This document shows positions 54,765 through 63,503 of a DNA stretch of 64,000 bases, piece after piece. The position numbers and the translations under genes are program-made. Within the stretch, counting starts at the first letter, position 1. Every line of letters starts with the position of its first letter. This DNA comes from Roseiflexus castenholzii DSM 13941 (GTDB lineage: Bacteria > Chloroflexota > Chloroflexia > Chloroflexales > Roseiflexaceae). The stretch covers positions 1,674,001 through 1,738,000 of the forward strand of contig NC_009767.1 of the NCBI RefSeq assembly GCF_000017805.1. The letters run 5' to 3'. The notes beneath the pieces are model-generated. The model searched no databases. It was given only the letters and a program-made list of their open reading frames with translations, and was not told the origin of the DNA.

Positions 54765-56135
54765 TCATTCACCTTCCTGCCCAACGAGGCATGCCAGGAT
54801 AAGAACGAACACAAATGCGAGAATGGGATCGAAGAGCGGTTCGCCGAACATCGACGCCACGAACACTGCCAGCACCGCTGCCTGCACGACGCGCCCCAGT
54901 GGACTCTGACGTGCTGCAAGGGTGCGTGCGCGCCGCCATGCCGCCAAAAACACGCCGATGTTCAACATCCCTCCGCCAATGCCAAGCATGGCAAAGGCGC
55001 TGAGAAAGTAGTTATGGGCGTAGCCGAGGTCGTACACTGCCGATCCGGCTGCGATAGGCGCCTGACCGGTGCGCACCAGATACTCGCTGAATTTCCCCCA
55101 TCCGATACCGGTTAGCGGAGCGGAGAGAAAGGCATTGATCGCCGCAACCCACAGATCGATGCGCGTCTCTGCCGACGGGTCGAACCCGCGTCCCGGCGAC
55201 CAAGTCATTTGTAGACGAGCCCATACGGCTTCCGGCAGACCGAATAGCACGAATGCGCCTATGCTTCCCGCAATGACCCACAATTTCAGTGAATGACCGC
55301 GGTACACCATCAGGGTTGCAACAATCAACGCCATATAGGATGAGCGACTGAACGAGAAGAGGATGGCGGCCAGCAGAATGGCGAGCAGCGGCGCTCTGAG
55401 CATCCACCCGCCTCTGGTGCGCCATCCCAGCAGAAGGGTCCAACCAATGACCCACAACAACCCCAGCGAATTCTTCAAACTGCCGATCACCGTGTAGGTA
55501 TCGATCCAGGCATCCCGCCCTTGAAGTCCTTCAGTCAGCGAGCGTGAATTGGTAAGAAACGCTCCTGCAACGACAGTTGCACCAATGGCGACGCCACCGA
55601 GCAATGCATGCGCCTGATCGCCCTTCGCCATGCGTGGCGCTGTCAGCGCAAACCACAGGTAAGGAAGCGTACCGATGGCAGTCATCACCAGGCGTCGCAG
55701 ACTGACCCCTTCGCTTAAGAGCGCCCGTTCAGCCAGCGCGACGACGACTCCCCACCCAACGGCGAAGAAGACCAGCCGGCGATTCCATCGTCTGGCATCC
55801 GGTTGTTGCGCGACCTGATACAGTGCGTGAATGAGCGCCATACCATAGAGCGCCAGCAACGCCTGACCGAAGAGCGCGCTGCGCACATCGATCAGATAGA
55901 GGAGCGGGGCTGCTGTCCCCATCACGAAGAACGCAGCGGCGCCGCCGCGCAACACCAGGAATACCCATGCCGCAGCGCCAAGAAATGCCAGCAGCAGGAA
56001 TGGCTGTGTCGCTGCCAGCACACCGGTGAGCGGCGCAACGACCAGCCCGATCAGCAGCGCGGTTCCGGTTCGGGCGTATTCAGGCGCGACGAGTGCGGAC
56101 AATCTGCTCATAGATGGCATAAATCTTGCGTTCAC
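54765..56135 (-). CDS. O-antigen ligase/polymerase-like membrane protein (Wzy-like)
   Basis: Up to 456 residues, with about ten to twelve membrane helices. A large loop (about residues 325-350, 'GRGFDPSAETRIDLWVAAIN') precedes 'APLTGIGWGKFSEYL', typical of O-antigen ligase/Wzy proteins. It would polymerise the undecaprenyl-linked repeat units. The start is uncertain: GTG 56135, ATG 56120 or ATG 56111, all inside the end of the flippase gene. Confidence 0.82.
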   Translation of the reverse strand: MNARFMPSMSRLSALVAPEYARTGTALLIGLVVAPLTGVLAATQPFLLLAFLGAAAWVFLVLRGGAAAFFVMGTAAPLLYLIDVRSALFGQALLALYGMALIHALYQVAQQPDARRWNRRLVFFAVGWGVVVALAERALLSEGVSLRRLVMTAIGTLPYLWFALTAPRMAKGDQAHALLGGVAIGATVVAGAFLTNSRSLTEGLQGRDAWIDTYTVIGSLKNSLGLLWVIGWTLLLGWRTRGGWMLRAPLLAILLAAILFSFSRSSYMALIVATLMVYRGHSLKLWVIAGSIGAFVLFGLPEAVWARLQMTWSPGRGFDPSAETRIDLWVAAINAFLSAPLTGIGWGKFSEYLVRTGQAPIAAGSAVYDLGYAHNYFLSAFAMLGIGGGMLNIGVFLAAWRRARTLAARQSPLGRVVQAAVLAVFVASMFGEPLFDPILAFVFVLILACLVGQEGE

Positions 56136-57390
56136 TCTTTATCAGATCAGCCGCCTGGAGCGTCAGAAGGGTTTGCCAGCCCAGACTGCTGGCGCGACAA
56201 AAACGTACCGCCATCACCATCGTGATCGTCGTCCGTGCAATGACCACTGCCAATGCCGCCCCCATTGCCCCGAAGAGCGGCGCCAGCGCCAGTGAACCGG
56301 CGATCAAAACGCCGCACCCGATCCATGCAGCGTTGGCCGGCGTCCCCGGTTGTTCGATTGCGTTGAAATAGAGTGACAGGATCATGCCGGGTGCGCCGAG
56401 CGCCGCACCGGTGCAGAGAACGAGCGCAACCGCCGCCGCCGAACGAAACCCTTCACCAAATCCGAATGGAATAACCACAAAAGCACAACCTCCAACCAGT
56501 AGTCCCAGTGCAAGTGTCGCGACAGCGCCGTAACGCACAGCGTCGGCGACGCGCCGGGCGACGAACGCCGGGCTTTGCCCCGCAAGGCGTGGCAGCAGAA
56601 TGTTGATGAGCGTATTGGGCAGCATCGTCACTACATCCGCGAAGACGACCGCAATCGAGAAGATGCCAGCCTGTGCTATCGGCGCCATGCCGCTCACGAT
56701 GATCAGGCTGCTGCGCAGAAACAGCAGACCGGCAAGGTTCCCCCGGAACGATTGCAGCGAGTACCGCACCAATGCCGAAAGATCTGGCGCAACATAGTCG
56801 GCGCTGCTCAAATGACGCAGGGATGCTGTGAAAAGGATCAGAACCGCAACCTGCACTCCCAGAACAGTCGCCATAACCGGCTCGAATTGGTCAACGTGCG
56901 CCATAGATAGGGCAGCAAGCGCCAGAACGTACAACAACGCAGAACCAGCATTGAGAGCATTGCTCAACCGTATCCGGTTCAATCCAACGCAGATTGCGTT
57001 GAACAGCGCCGTCAAGACGAGAATCGGCGTCAGCAGCGCAACCGATAGCATCAGTTGTTGGTCTATCGGTGTATTGATCTGAAGCCCAGGCAATACGAGC
57101 GCAATCAAAGCGATGCCAACCGCATACATCAGCCCGGCGCGTATCATCCACCGCGTATGCTGCGCAGTGCGCGCAACGAAGTAGATGCTTGCGCTATCTG
57201 AACCAAGCAGCGTGATACCGCCGATCAACGCCGACCACGAGAGTGTTGCAGCCAGCAGTCCTTTGCCTTCGGGACCCAGCAGACGCGCCTGTAACATCGC
57301 CGAGATGACCATCAATCCCAGCGTGGCGATACGCACGGCATACGTCTCGATCATCAGGCGCACCGCTCCTGATTGTTGCGATTGTGTCAC
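56080..57390 (-). CDS. polysaccharide flippase (Wzx/MOP superfamily)
   Basis: A 436-residue membrane protein with about 12-14 helices. 'LLGPEGKGLLAATLSWSALI', 'LRSSLIIVSGMAPIAQAGIF' and 'MLPNTLINILLPRLAGQSPA' are typical of PST/MurJ-like flippases. It should turn the lipid-linked repeat unit across the membrane. It starts nine bases after the kinase gene. Confidence 0.88.
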   Translation of the reverse strand: MTQSQQSGAVRLMIETYAVRIATLGLMVISAMLQARLLGPEGKGLLAATLSWSALIGGITLLGSDSASIYFVARTAQHTRWMIRAGLMYAVGIALIALVLPGLQINTPIDQQLMLSVALLTPILVLTALFNAICVGLNRIRLSNALNAGSALLYVLALAALSMAHVDQFEPVMATVLGVQVAVLILFTASLRHLSSADYVAPDLSALVRYSLQSFRGNLAGLLFLRSSLIIVSGMAPIAQAGIFSIAVVFADVVTMLPNTLINILLPRLAGQSPAFVARRVADAVRYGAVATLALGLLVGGCAFVVIPFGFGEGFRSAAAVALVLCTGAALGAPGMILSLYFNAIEQPGTPANAAWIGCGVLIAGSLALAPLFGAMGAALAVVIARTTITMVMAVRFCRASSLGWQTLLTLQAADLIKSERKIYAIYEQIVRTRRA

Positions 57391-57399
57391 GGGATATGC

Positions 57400-59274
57400 C
57401 TACTTCGTTTGATTCATCTGATGCGGCGTCATTCCATTCCGACGCTCGTCTGTTCTGGTTGCCACAACGGCGCCGGCGCTCACCGGATGTCTGTCTATGG
57501 TTTCGGGAGTGGGTGTTGCATAGAACCCATCCATAACAATATCAATTGGCGCGCCCCTATCAGGTCTTGTCCCGCTCGCGATGCCGGTCACGCCGGCATC
57601 CACGGTATCGACCATGCCCGGCATGCCGCTCTGGCGTCGCCGTCGGCGTTTGAACAACCGGCTCAACGCACTGCGGCTGCTGCGCTTCCGTTCCCCGCCG
57701 TAGTAGTAGTAGTAGTGCTCGTATCCGACCTGCTCTCTGGTGACGCGGTTCAATACCACGCCCTGCGGCTCCACTCCTGCCTGCAACAACTGGTCGCAGG
57801 CGCGACGCAACTGACTGGTGCGCGTGACGCCTGCCAGCACGACCAGCAGTGTGGCGTCGCAGACATGCGCGAGCGGCATTGCATCGGCAACGGCAAGGAT
57901 TGGTGGACTATCGAACACCACGACATCCGCGATGCGTTTGAGTTCGTCGATCAGATCAAGCATCCTCTTCGAACTGACCATCACTGCCGGATCAGAAGGC
58001 ACCGGCCCGCTCGGCAGCACGAGGAGGTTCTCCTCACCGGCGGCGATCATGTGGTTGTACAGGCTATCTGACGGATCACGCACCAGCGCAGTGGTGACGC
58101 CGCGCAGATTGGCGTGGCGAAAGAACCGATGCAACGACGGTCGTCGCAAGTCGGTATCGACCAGAATGACGCGCTTGCCAGAACGCGCGATTGCCAGCGC
58201 CAGGTTCGCTGCGGTTGTGCTCTTTCCCTCGCCGGGGTTGCTGCTCGTCACCAGAAGCGTGTGCAGTGGCTTCTCGAACCGCGCAATCTCCAGTTTGACG
58301 CGCAGCATCTGGTAGGCTTCGGCAACTTGCGAGAAGGGGTCTTTCAGCATCACCAGTTTGTCCGACGGCGCGGCGCCATCGATCCGTCCGATAGCCGCCA
58401 GCATACCGACGCGCGCTGTCGTCGCCACATCCTCGGCCGAATTGACCCGATCACTCAGGTACTCGATCAGGAGCGCGACTCCAATCGCTAGCAGCAGACC
58501 GGCGACTGCCGCCATTCCGGTGTTCGTTGCGATTTGGGGACGTACCGGTGTGTAAACAGGCGCAGCCGATTCGACCACATTGACGCTGTTGGTCAACTGT
58601 GCTTCAGCCAGCCGCACCTCTTCCAGGCTGCGCAGCACCGTAGCGTAACTGCTGCGATACTGCACCAGCGCCTCTTCAAGACGCGCGCGTCGGACCGGAT
58701 CGTCGATCCCGCGCAGCGCGGCAAGTTCAGCCTGGGTCGTGTCGATGTCCGACTGGAGTTTGGCGATCTCGCCGGCGAGACTGCGTTTTGATTCGGCAAA
58801 GCGCTCGGATTGCAACTCGCGGTTCTGCTCGCTGAAGACCGCCACGATATGATTGGCAATATCGGCGGCGCGCTGCGGATCGATATCTTCGACCGTCACA
58901 ACGATCAGTTGTGTGTCACGAATTGGTCGAACGCGAATGCGCTCGGCAAGCATCGATGGCGCAAATGGCAGACTCAACTCGCGCACCACCTCTTCGAGCA
59001 CCGGACGTTTGATCAGCAGCTCGGCGTAGGTGCGCGCCAGCCGCTCGGCGGTCAGAACGGCGTTGTAATCGGGTGAGGCGCTGCTTGCCGGCGCCTGATT
59101 GATCAAGAGCGTGGTCGAGGCTTCGTACACCGGCGTCATACGATTGCTGACGAGATATGCTGCGCCGCCGGCAAGTAGCGTCATCAGCAGCATCAACCAA
59201 AGCCAGCGCCAGAAGAGGGTCAGGTAACGTTGCAGGATCATGCGATGCTCACTTTGCTCATCCACCTGGCGCAT
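57400..59274 (-). CDS. Wzz-type chain-length regulator fused to BY-kinase
   Basis: A 624-residue polysaccharide co-polymerase and tyrosine autokinase. An N-terminal helix (LFWRWLWLMLLMTLLAGGAA), the Wzz extracytoplasmic domain with a coiled coil (about residues 150-215) and a second helix (about 255-275) precede the kinase. Kinase motifs are Walker A 'SNPGEGKSTTAANL', A' 'VILVDTDLRRP' and B 'DVVVFDSPP'. A cluster of five Tyr (EHYYYYYGG) is the autophosphorylation tail, followed unusually by ~85 further residues. Start 59274 or 59241. It is the first gene of the operon and controls chain length. Confidence 0.92.
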   Translation of the reverse strand: MRQVDEQSEHRMILQRYLTLFWRWLWLMLLMTLLAGGAAYLVSNRMTPVYEASTTLLINQAPASSASPDYNAVLTAERLARTYAELLIKRPVLEEVVRELSLPFAPSMLAERIRVRPIRDTQLIVVTVEDIDPQRAADIANHIVAVFSEQNRELQSERFAESKRSLAGEIAKLQSDIDTTQAELAALRGIDDPVRRARLEEALVQYRSSYATVLRSLEEVRLAEAQLTNSVNVVESAAPVYTPVRPQIATNTGMAAVAGLLLAIGVALLIEYLSDRVNSAEDVATTARVGMLAAIGRIDGAAPSDKLVMLKDPFSQVAEAYQMLRVKLEIARFEKPLHTLLVTSSNPGEGKSTTAANLALAIARSGKRVILVDTDLRRPSLHRFFRHANLRGVTTALVRDPSDSLYNHMIAAGEENLLVLPSGPVPSDPAVMVSSKRMLDLIDELKRIADVVVFDSPPILAVADAMPLAHVCDATLLVVLAGVTRTSQLRRACDQLLQAGVEPQGVVLNRVTREQVGYEHYYYYYGGERKRSSRSALSRLFKRRRRRQSGMPGMVDTVDAGVTGIASGTRPDRGAPIDIVMDGFYATPTPETIDRHPVSAGAVVATRTDERRNGMTPHQMNQTK

Positions 59275-59427
59275 GGGCGCCGTTCACATGAGTGCGATCA
59301 CGCTTGTTCACTATCTCTGCGCAGGTCGCACTCCTGCGTTGTGATCGCATGCCGACTGTAGCACGGTGAACGTTGCGCAGCGTCTGCCTGTTGGACAATC
59401 GCCTCTATGCCGGATGGCATATCTTCG
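59275..59427. other. intergenic upstream of the exopolysaccharide operon
   Basis: About 150 bp that should hold the operon promoter. CACGCTTGTTCACTATCTCT lies here, but no convincing -35/-10 pair is found. Nothing else is seen. Confidence 0.4.
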
Positions 59428-59889
59428 TCAATGCGAACAACCAGACGTGACCAATCGCCGAAGTGCGCGTGTGGAAATCAGGATGTCAAAGATCGTCTCC
59501 CCTGCAAGGATGCGTGGTATGGCATCTGCCAGTTCGTCAATCGATGCCGTGGTGGACAGATACCCATGCACACCGACCCGGATCGCTTCGAGGAGGCATG
59601 CAGGGTCATCGATGGCGGTAATCATAACAATCCGAATATCAGGCGAAGTGTGGAGCGCCTGGCGCGCAACAGTCAGTCCATTGGCGTGTGCCAGTGGAAT
59701 GCCGATGATTGCGAGATCGAAACGCATGCGTCGCACATACTCCAGTGCCGTGCGCCCATTATCGGTTGCGGCAACCACGACCGCCTGCGGGAGGCGTTTC
59801 AGCGCGGAACCGAACAACCGATACTCCTCGTGGGGCGCAGCGACGAGGGTGCGCACCCGATCTGGCGATTGTGCTCCTGCACACTCCAT
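59428..59889 (-). CDS. degenerate receiver-domain protein
   Basis: A 153-residue stand-alone CheY-like fold. The sequence follows a NarL-type receiver (RTLVAAPHEEYRLFGSALKR ... RIVMITAIDD ... GVHGYLSTTAS). The acidic pair is replaced by Ala18-Pro19, the phosphorylatable Asp by Gly63 (DLAIIGIPLA) and the conserved Lys by Thr113. It cannot be phosphorylated in the usual way and has no DNA-binding domain. Its place just upstream of the polysaccharide operon, on the same strand, suggests a regulatory or protein-binding role. Confidence 0.75.
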   Translation of the reverse strand: MECAGAQSPDRVRTLVAAPHEEYRLFGSALKRLPQAVVVAATDNGRTALEYVRRMRFDLAIIGIPLAHANGLTVARQALHTSPDIRIVMITAIDDPACLLEAIRVGVHGYLSTTASIDELADAIPRILAGETIFDILISTRALRRLVTSGCSH

Positions 59890-60223
59890 AGTGTTTCACC
59901 GCCTGGTGCATTTTCTTCACGGAAGATGAACAATGTATCACTGAACGCATCGTAGCGCATCATCGGATCGGCGCGCGTCTGCTATGCGGCTATATGCCGT
60001 GTATGTCGTGTGGCGTATGGGAAGAGGCGCGAGGGGGAGGGCTTGGAGCGCTCCCTGGCAGGCGCCCGCAGGTCACGGGAAACGAGGCGCGATGGGGTTG
60101 CAGGTCAGGAGGAGAATAGTCGTGTAAACCTCACCGGCTGTGAGCCAGGAACGACAGATTCACATATCGCCTGGAACACGACCCGCGCTTGCTCTGCCGG
60201 ATCGAGCGAGCGCGAGTGATCTT
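59890..60223. other. intergenic, no gene seen
   Basis: About 330 bp with short frames only. Confidence 0.45.
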
Positions 60224-60373
60224 ATACCAATGACCTGTGACCATCCGGCATGGTCACCCCGAGCAGCGCGAGGGGTCGTGCGCGACCCGCTCAGATTCCG
60301 CGCTGCGTTTACCCTGAGCGAAGCGAAGGGCTCGGAATGACAAGAAGGCGGCATCTTCAATCGTCATTGGTAT
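60224..60373 (-). mobile_element. MITE-like palindromic element, copy 5
   Basis: A 150-bp full copy in reverse orientation: ATACCAATGACCTGTGACCA ... TTCAATCGTCATTGGTAT. Interior as in copies 1 and 4. Confidence 0.85.
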
Positions 60374-60502
60374 CACACATCGGGCGGGGCATTCCATCTT
60401 GAGGATTTGCCGGAAGAAACACAGGGCGCTTTGGAACGTCTATGGTTCGCCAGCCCTCCTTCCGCAAACAATCGTGCTTTCAGTTCTCCGTCCTCCTGAC
60501 CC

Positions 60503-61195
60503 CTAATCTCTTCCCTTATCCCTCACCAACCCCAACTCCAACGCCCGCACCGCCGCCTGTGTGCGGTCCGACACGCCGAGTTTCGCAATGATATGCTCGA
60601 CATGCACCTTGACCGTTCCTGGACTGATGATCAGTTCGCGAGCGATCTCCCGGTTTGTTTTACCCTGCATCAGCAGGCGCAACACCTGTTGCTCGCGGGG
60701 CGTTAGCGGCTCGATTGGCGTCGCGTCATCGGTTGGCGTCGCATGCGCCAGCCGACGCAGCGTTTGCAGCACCAGATCTGGGTTCAGGAACGCCTCGCCG
60801 CGCAACACCTGCCGCACCGCGCCGATGATCTCACGTCGGCTCGCGTCCTTGAGCAGGTACCCGGCGACGCCGGCGCGCAACGCTTCCATCAGCGCGTCCG
60901 GTTTTGCCTGCACGGTGACCATAATGATGCCGATGGCGGGATGCAACGCCTTGATCCGTCGCGTCGCCTCGATGCCATCTATCACGGGCATCTGCAAATC
61001 CATCATCACCAGGTCCACCGGATGGCGCGCCACGAAATCGAGCGCAGCGGCGCCGTTGTCCGCTTCGCCGACGACCTCGATGCCTGGTTCGCATGCCAGC
61101 ACCGCTGCAAGCCCGGCGCGCGCCAGTTCGTGATCGTCCACGATCAGGACACGCGTAGATGGCGATGAACTTCCAGCAGTCGGGTTGAACGTCAT
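60503..61195 (-). CDS. NarL/FixJ-family response regulator
   Basis: A 230-residue two-domain regulator. The receiver has 'VLIVDDHELARAGL', phospho-Asp in 'LVMMDLQMPVIDGI', Thr in 'IIMVTVQ' and Lys in 'GYLLKDASRRE'. The C-terminal LuxR-type HTH is 'LTPREQQVLRLLMQGKTNRE' with 'LIISPGTVKVHVEHIIAKLG'. It is downstream of its kinase (51-bp gap). Targets unknown. Confidence 0.93.
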   Translation of the reverse strand: MTFNPTAGSSSPSTRVLIVDDHELARAGLAAVLACEPGIEVVGEADNGAAALDFVARHPVDLVMMDLQMPVIDGIEATRRIKALHPAIGIIMVTVQAKPDALMEALRAGVAGYLLKDASRREIIGAVRQVLRGEAFLNPDLVLQTLRRLAHATPTDDATPIEPLTPREQQVLRLLMQGKTNREIARELIISPGTVKVHVEHIIAKLGVSDRTQAAVRALELGLVRDKGRD

Positions 61196-61246
61196 AGTGC
61201 TTAACCCTTCATATGGCGAGAATATCGCCCATGGTGCGCATCTGTC

Positions 61247-62050
61247 TCAATTCGTCCACATCCGTGTTTCATCATCAGTTTCCATATCAATACGGATCGC
61301 GATCCGTGTCCCGCAGCCAGGATGACTCTGGATGATCACGGTTCCCCCCAACAATGCTGCGCGCTCCTGCATACCCGCCAGACCAAAGCGCCCTGCGGCG
61401 GTCTGCTGCGGATCGAAGCCACACCCGTTATCGACAATCTCCAGCCGCACACACGCTCCCTCGCGCGCCAGCGTCACCTGTACCCGGCAGCGTCCCGCGT
61501 GCCGTCGAATGTTCTGGAGCGCTTCTTGAGCGATGCGAAACAGTGCCAGTTCGACATCCTCTGGTAACCGACCAACATCGGCAATTCGGGTCGTCACCCG
61601 CCATCCATCGCGTTGTAACGCCATCGCTTCGCTGCAAATCGCTTCTGCCAGGCGATGGGTCTCGAGCGCCGCAGGCGGCGCATCGGCGATCACCCGGCGC
61701 ACCTCATCGGCGGCGCTGCGGGTCAGTTCGATGGCCCGCTCGAGCGTTGCACGTGCTTTGGGCGACCGTGGACGATATCTGCCGGCCAACGCCTGAAGGT
61801 GCAGGCAGGCGGCTGTGATCTGCTGCGCCACGCCATCGTGCAACTCACGAGCGATCCGGCGCTGCCCGGCGCGTTGCGCCTCGAATACCATACGGCGCAG
61901 CAGATGGATCTCCGCCTCGCGCTCGGCAAGAAGGAGCAACAACTGCTCGCGCTCCTTGCGCCAGTGTTCGGGTGCGGTTTGTGCTCGATCGAACGGAAAT
62001 GAGGTGTGTCGTTTGGTTTCGGGGATGAGGGTCGTAAGTTGATGTTTCAT
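61247..62050 (-). CDS. NarX-type sensor histidine kinase
   Basis: A 267-residue soluble kinase without a membrane helix. A coiled coil (about residues 25-65, 'REQLLLLLAEREAEIHLLRR') leads to the HisKA_3 box 'RRIARELHDGVAQQITAACL' with the phospho-His, then the ATPase domain ('IAQEALQNIRRHA', 'LEIVDNGCGFDP', 'GRFGLAGMQERAALLGG'). With no sensor domain it probably responds to an intracellular partner. ATG 62050 is used; a GTG at 62113 would put the hairpin described below inside the gene. Confidence 0.9.
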   Translation of the reverse strand: MKHQLTTLIPETKRHTSFPFDRAQTAPEHWRKEREQLLLLLAEREAEIHLLRRMVFEAQRAGQRRIARELHDGVAQQITAACLHLQALAGRYRPRSPKARATLERAIELTRSAADEVRRVIADAPPAALETHRLAEAICSEAMALQRDGWRVTTRIADVGRLPEDVELALFRIAQEALQNIRRHAGRCRVQVTLAREGACVRLEIVDNGCGFDPQQTAAGRFGLAGMQERAALLGGTVIIQSHPGCGTRIAIRIDMETDDETRMWTN

Positions 62051-62054
62051 GGTC

Positions 62055-62113
62055 GTGCTGTGTTGTCGTACTCGAATAAACCACGCTACGATCATACTTC
62101 GACAACACAGCAC
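62055..62113 (-). promoter_or_regulatory. 14-bp inverted repeat in the kinase leader
   Basis: GTGCTGTGTTGTCG and CGACAACACAGCAC are perfect complements 31 nt apart; the second arm (on the minus strand) ends four bases before the ATG. In RNA it would bury the ribosome-binding region; in DNA it could be a dimeric operator. Confidence 0.65.
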
Positions 62114-62118
62114 GCATG

Positions 62119-62147
62119 ATTGCAGAATGTATTCTAAAGATCGTCAA
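62119..62147 (-). promoter_or_regulatory. candidate promoter of the two-component operon
   Basis: TTGACG, 17 bases, TGCAAT on the minus strand. A start about seven bases downstream would place the hairpin at the very 5' end of the RNA. Confidence 0.45.
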
Positions 62148-62247
62148 AAGCCGGTTGTTTATGTATATGCATCGTATCTATCGACTGAACGATGTACATT
62201 CGTAAGATCGTCATTGAACTGTAATAATTGTGGAGTTTCTGGTATTA

Positions 62248-62955
62248 TCATCTCCCTTCATACACAGCAACCACGATCAATCGTCGCGCATTTGTCTGTT
62301 GTTCGGGGATCCAGTCGCCGCTACAGGTGATAAGGGTGGCGATCATCCGGTCGTCAGGCGCCATCGCTCGCACATCGTCGGGTGTTGTTTCGTAGACTGT
62401 TTGCACGCGGTAGCGATGCATGTCCGACTCAGTCTGAACCAGAATTTCATCGCCCGGCTGCACTTCGTGCAGACGTTCAAAAGTCGCGTAGGGTCCGCCC
62501 ATATGTCCGGTCAACACCATGTTTCCTTGCATGCCGGGGAAGCCGGTGCCGAATATCCAGCCGACGCCGCGGAACTTCGGCAAATGATCGATGTCTGCCA
62601 GGGTCACGGGCCAGTTGACATTGATGCGCGGAATGATCAGGCGTTCTGGTGGAAGCGGGTCGGTCGCCGGCATTGGCGTGGCAGACGCTTCCGGCGTGAT
62701 CTGTGGGCTGGTTGTCGCACCGGATCCGGCTCCCGCCGTGGCGGCGACCGTCGGGCTGGAGCGGTCCAGTGGAATGCGCTGACCGTCGGTGGTAACCAGC
62801 ACACGCTCGGTAGAAGGATTGAGCCGTTCCTGATCGCGCAGCATGTTCATCCAGACCAGATAGACCGCACCAATACCCAGCAGGATGAGCGCAATCGCTG
62901 CGATCACCGTCAGGAACGGGCGATAGCGATAATGAAACACAGGAATACCGCTCAT
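62248..62955 (-). CDS. sortase (class D/E-like transpeptidase)
   Basis: A 235-residue membrane-anchored sortase. One helix (about residues 15-37), a Ser/Thr/Pro linker and the catalytic beta barrel with His in 'VLTGHMGGPYATFE', Cys in 'ATLITCSGDW' and a downstream Arg ('NARRLIVVAVY'). It would cleave LPxTG-like signals and attach proteins to the envelope; LPRTG is present in the protein encoded at 30596. Its ATG overlaps the preceding stop by four bases. Confidence 0.88.
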   Translation of the reverse strand: MSGIPVFHYRYRPFLTVIAAIALILLGIGAVYLVWMNMLRDQERLNPSTERVLVTTDGQRIPLDRSSPTVAATAGAGSGATTSPQITPEASATPMPATDPLPPERLIIPRINVNWPVTLADIDHLPKFRGVGWIFGTGFPGMQGNMVLTGHMGGPYATFERLHEVQPGDEILVQTESDMHRYRVQTVYETTPDDVRAMAPDDRMIATLITCSGDWIPEQQTNARRLIVVAVYEGR

Positions 62956-63503
62956 TGCTCAAACGCTCCTTTCGCATTGGGGGGACCTGATGTGTTTGGC
63001 AGTTCGGTCATCGTGCGTGTGCCGCGCCCGGCGTTCGTGACGATCAGCACCGGTGAACCTCCTGTGCCAGGAGCACGATACTCACCTTTGACCGCCAGCG
63101 GCACGCCGGCAATCATCATCAGACCATCCCATCCCGGCATCAGTGTGATGCGTTTCGTTGGAAGTTGGTCGATGCTGAAATCGGGATGGTTGAAAGCCGT
63201 CAGTTCGATTGTGAGGCTTCCATCGATTGCCCAACGCTCGAATGCTTCACCATCAACTTCTTCGAGTTCGCCGTCGAGCATGCCGCGAAACGACCACCAG
63301 ACTGCGCCATTGCCGTCCATTGCCCGCCGAACGACATAGGCGCCTGTGATACGATGCCCGGCGCCTTCAACATCCACCAGTATGGTCAACAGTTCAGTTG
63401 GTGGAAGCGTCGTCAGAGTGGGACGTTCCTGCGCCGTCGCGCCGCTCAGCGAGAGGAAGAGCGGTAGCAGCAAGAAGATGCGCATAACCATCCAGTGCTT
63501 CAT
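62952..63503 (-). CDS. secreted protein co-encoded with sortase
   Basis: A 183-residue exported protein with signal peptide MRIFLLLPLFLSLSGATAQE (or starting four to six codons earlier). The mature part looks like a single beta-rich domain ('ITGAYVVRRAMDGNGAVWWS', 'SLTIELTAFNHPDFSIDQLP') without Cys or an LPxTG signal. No family is recognised. It overlaps both neighbours by four bases, so it works with the sortase and the TPR protein. Confidence 0.7.
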   Translation of the reverse strand: MKHWMVMRIFLLLPLFLSLSGATAQERPTLTTLPPTELLTILVDVEGAGHRITGAYVVRRAMDGNGAVWWSFRGMLDGELEEVDGEAFERWAIDGSLTIELTAFNHPDFSIDQLPTKRITLMPGWDGLMMIAGVPLAVKGEYRAPGTGGSPVLIVTNAGRGTRTMTELPNTSGPPNAKGAFEQ

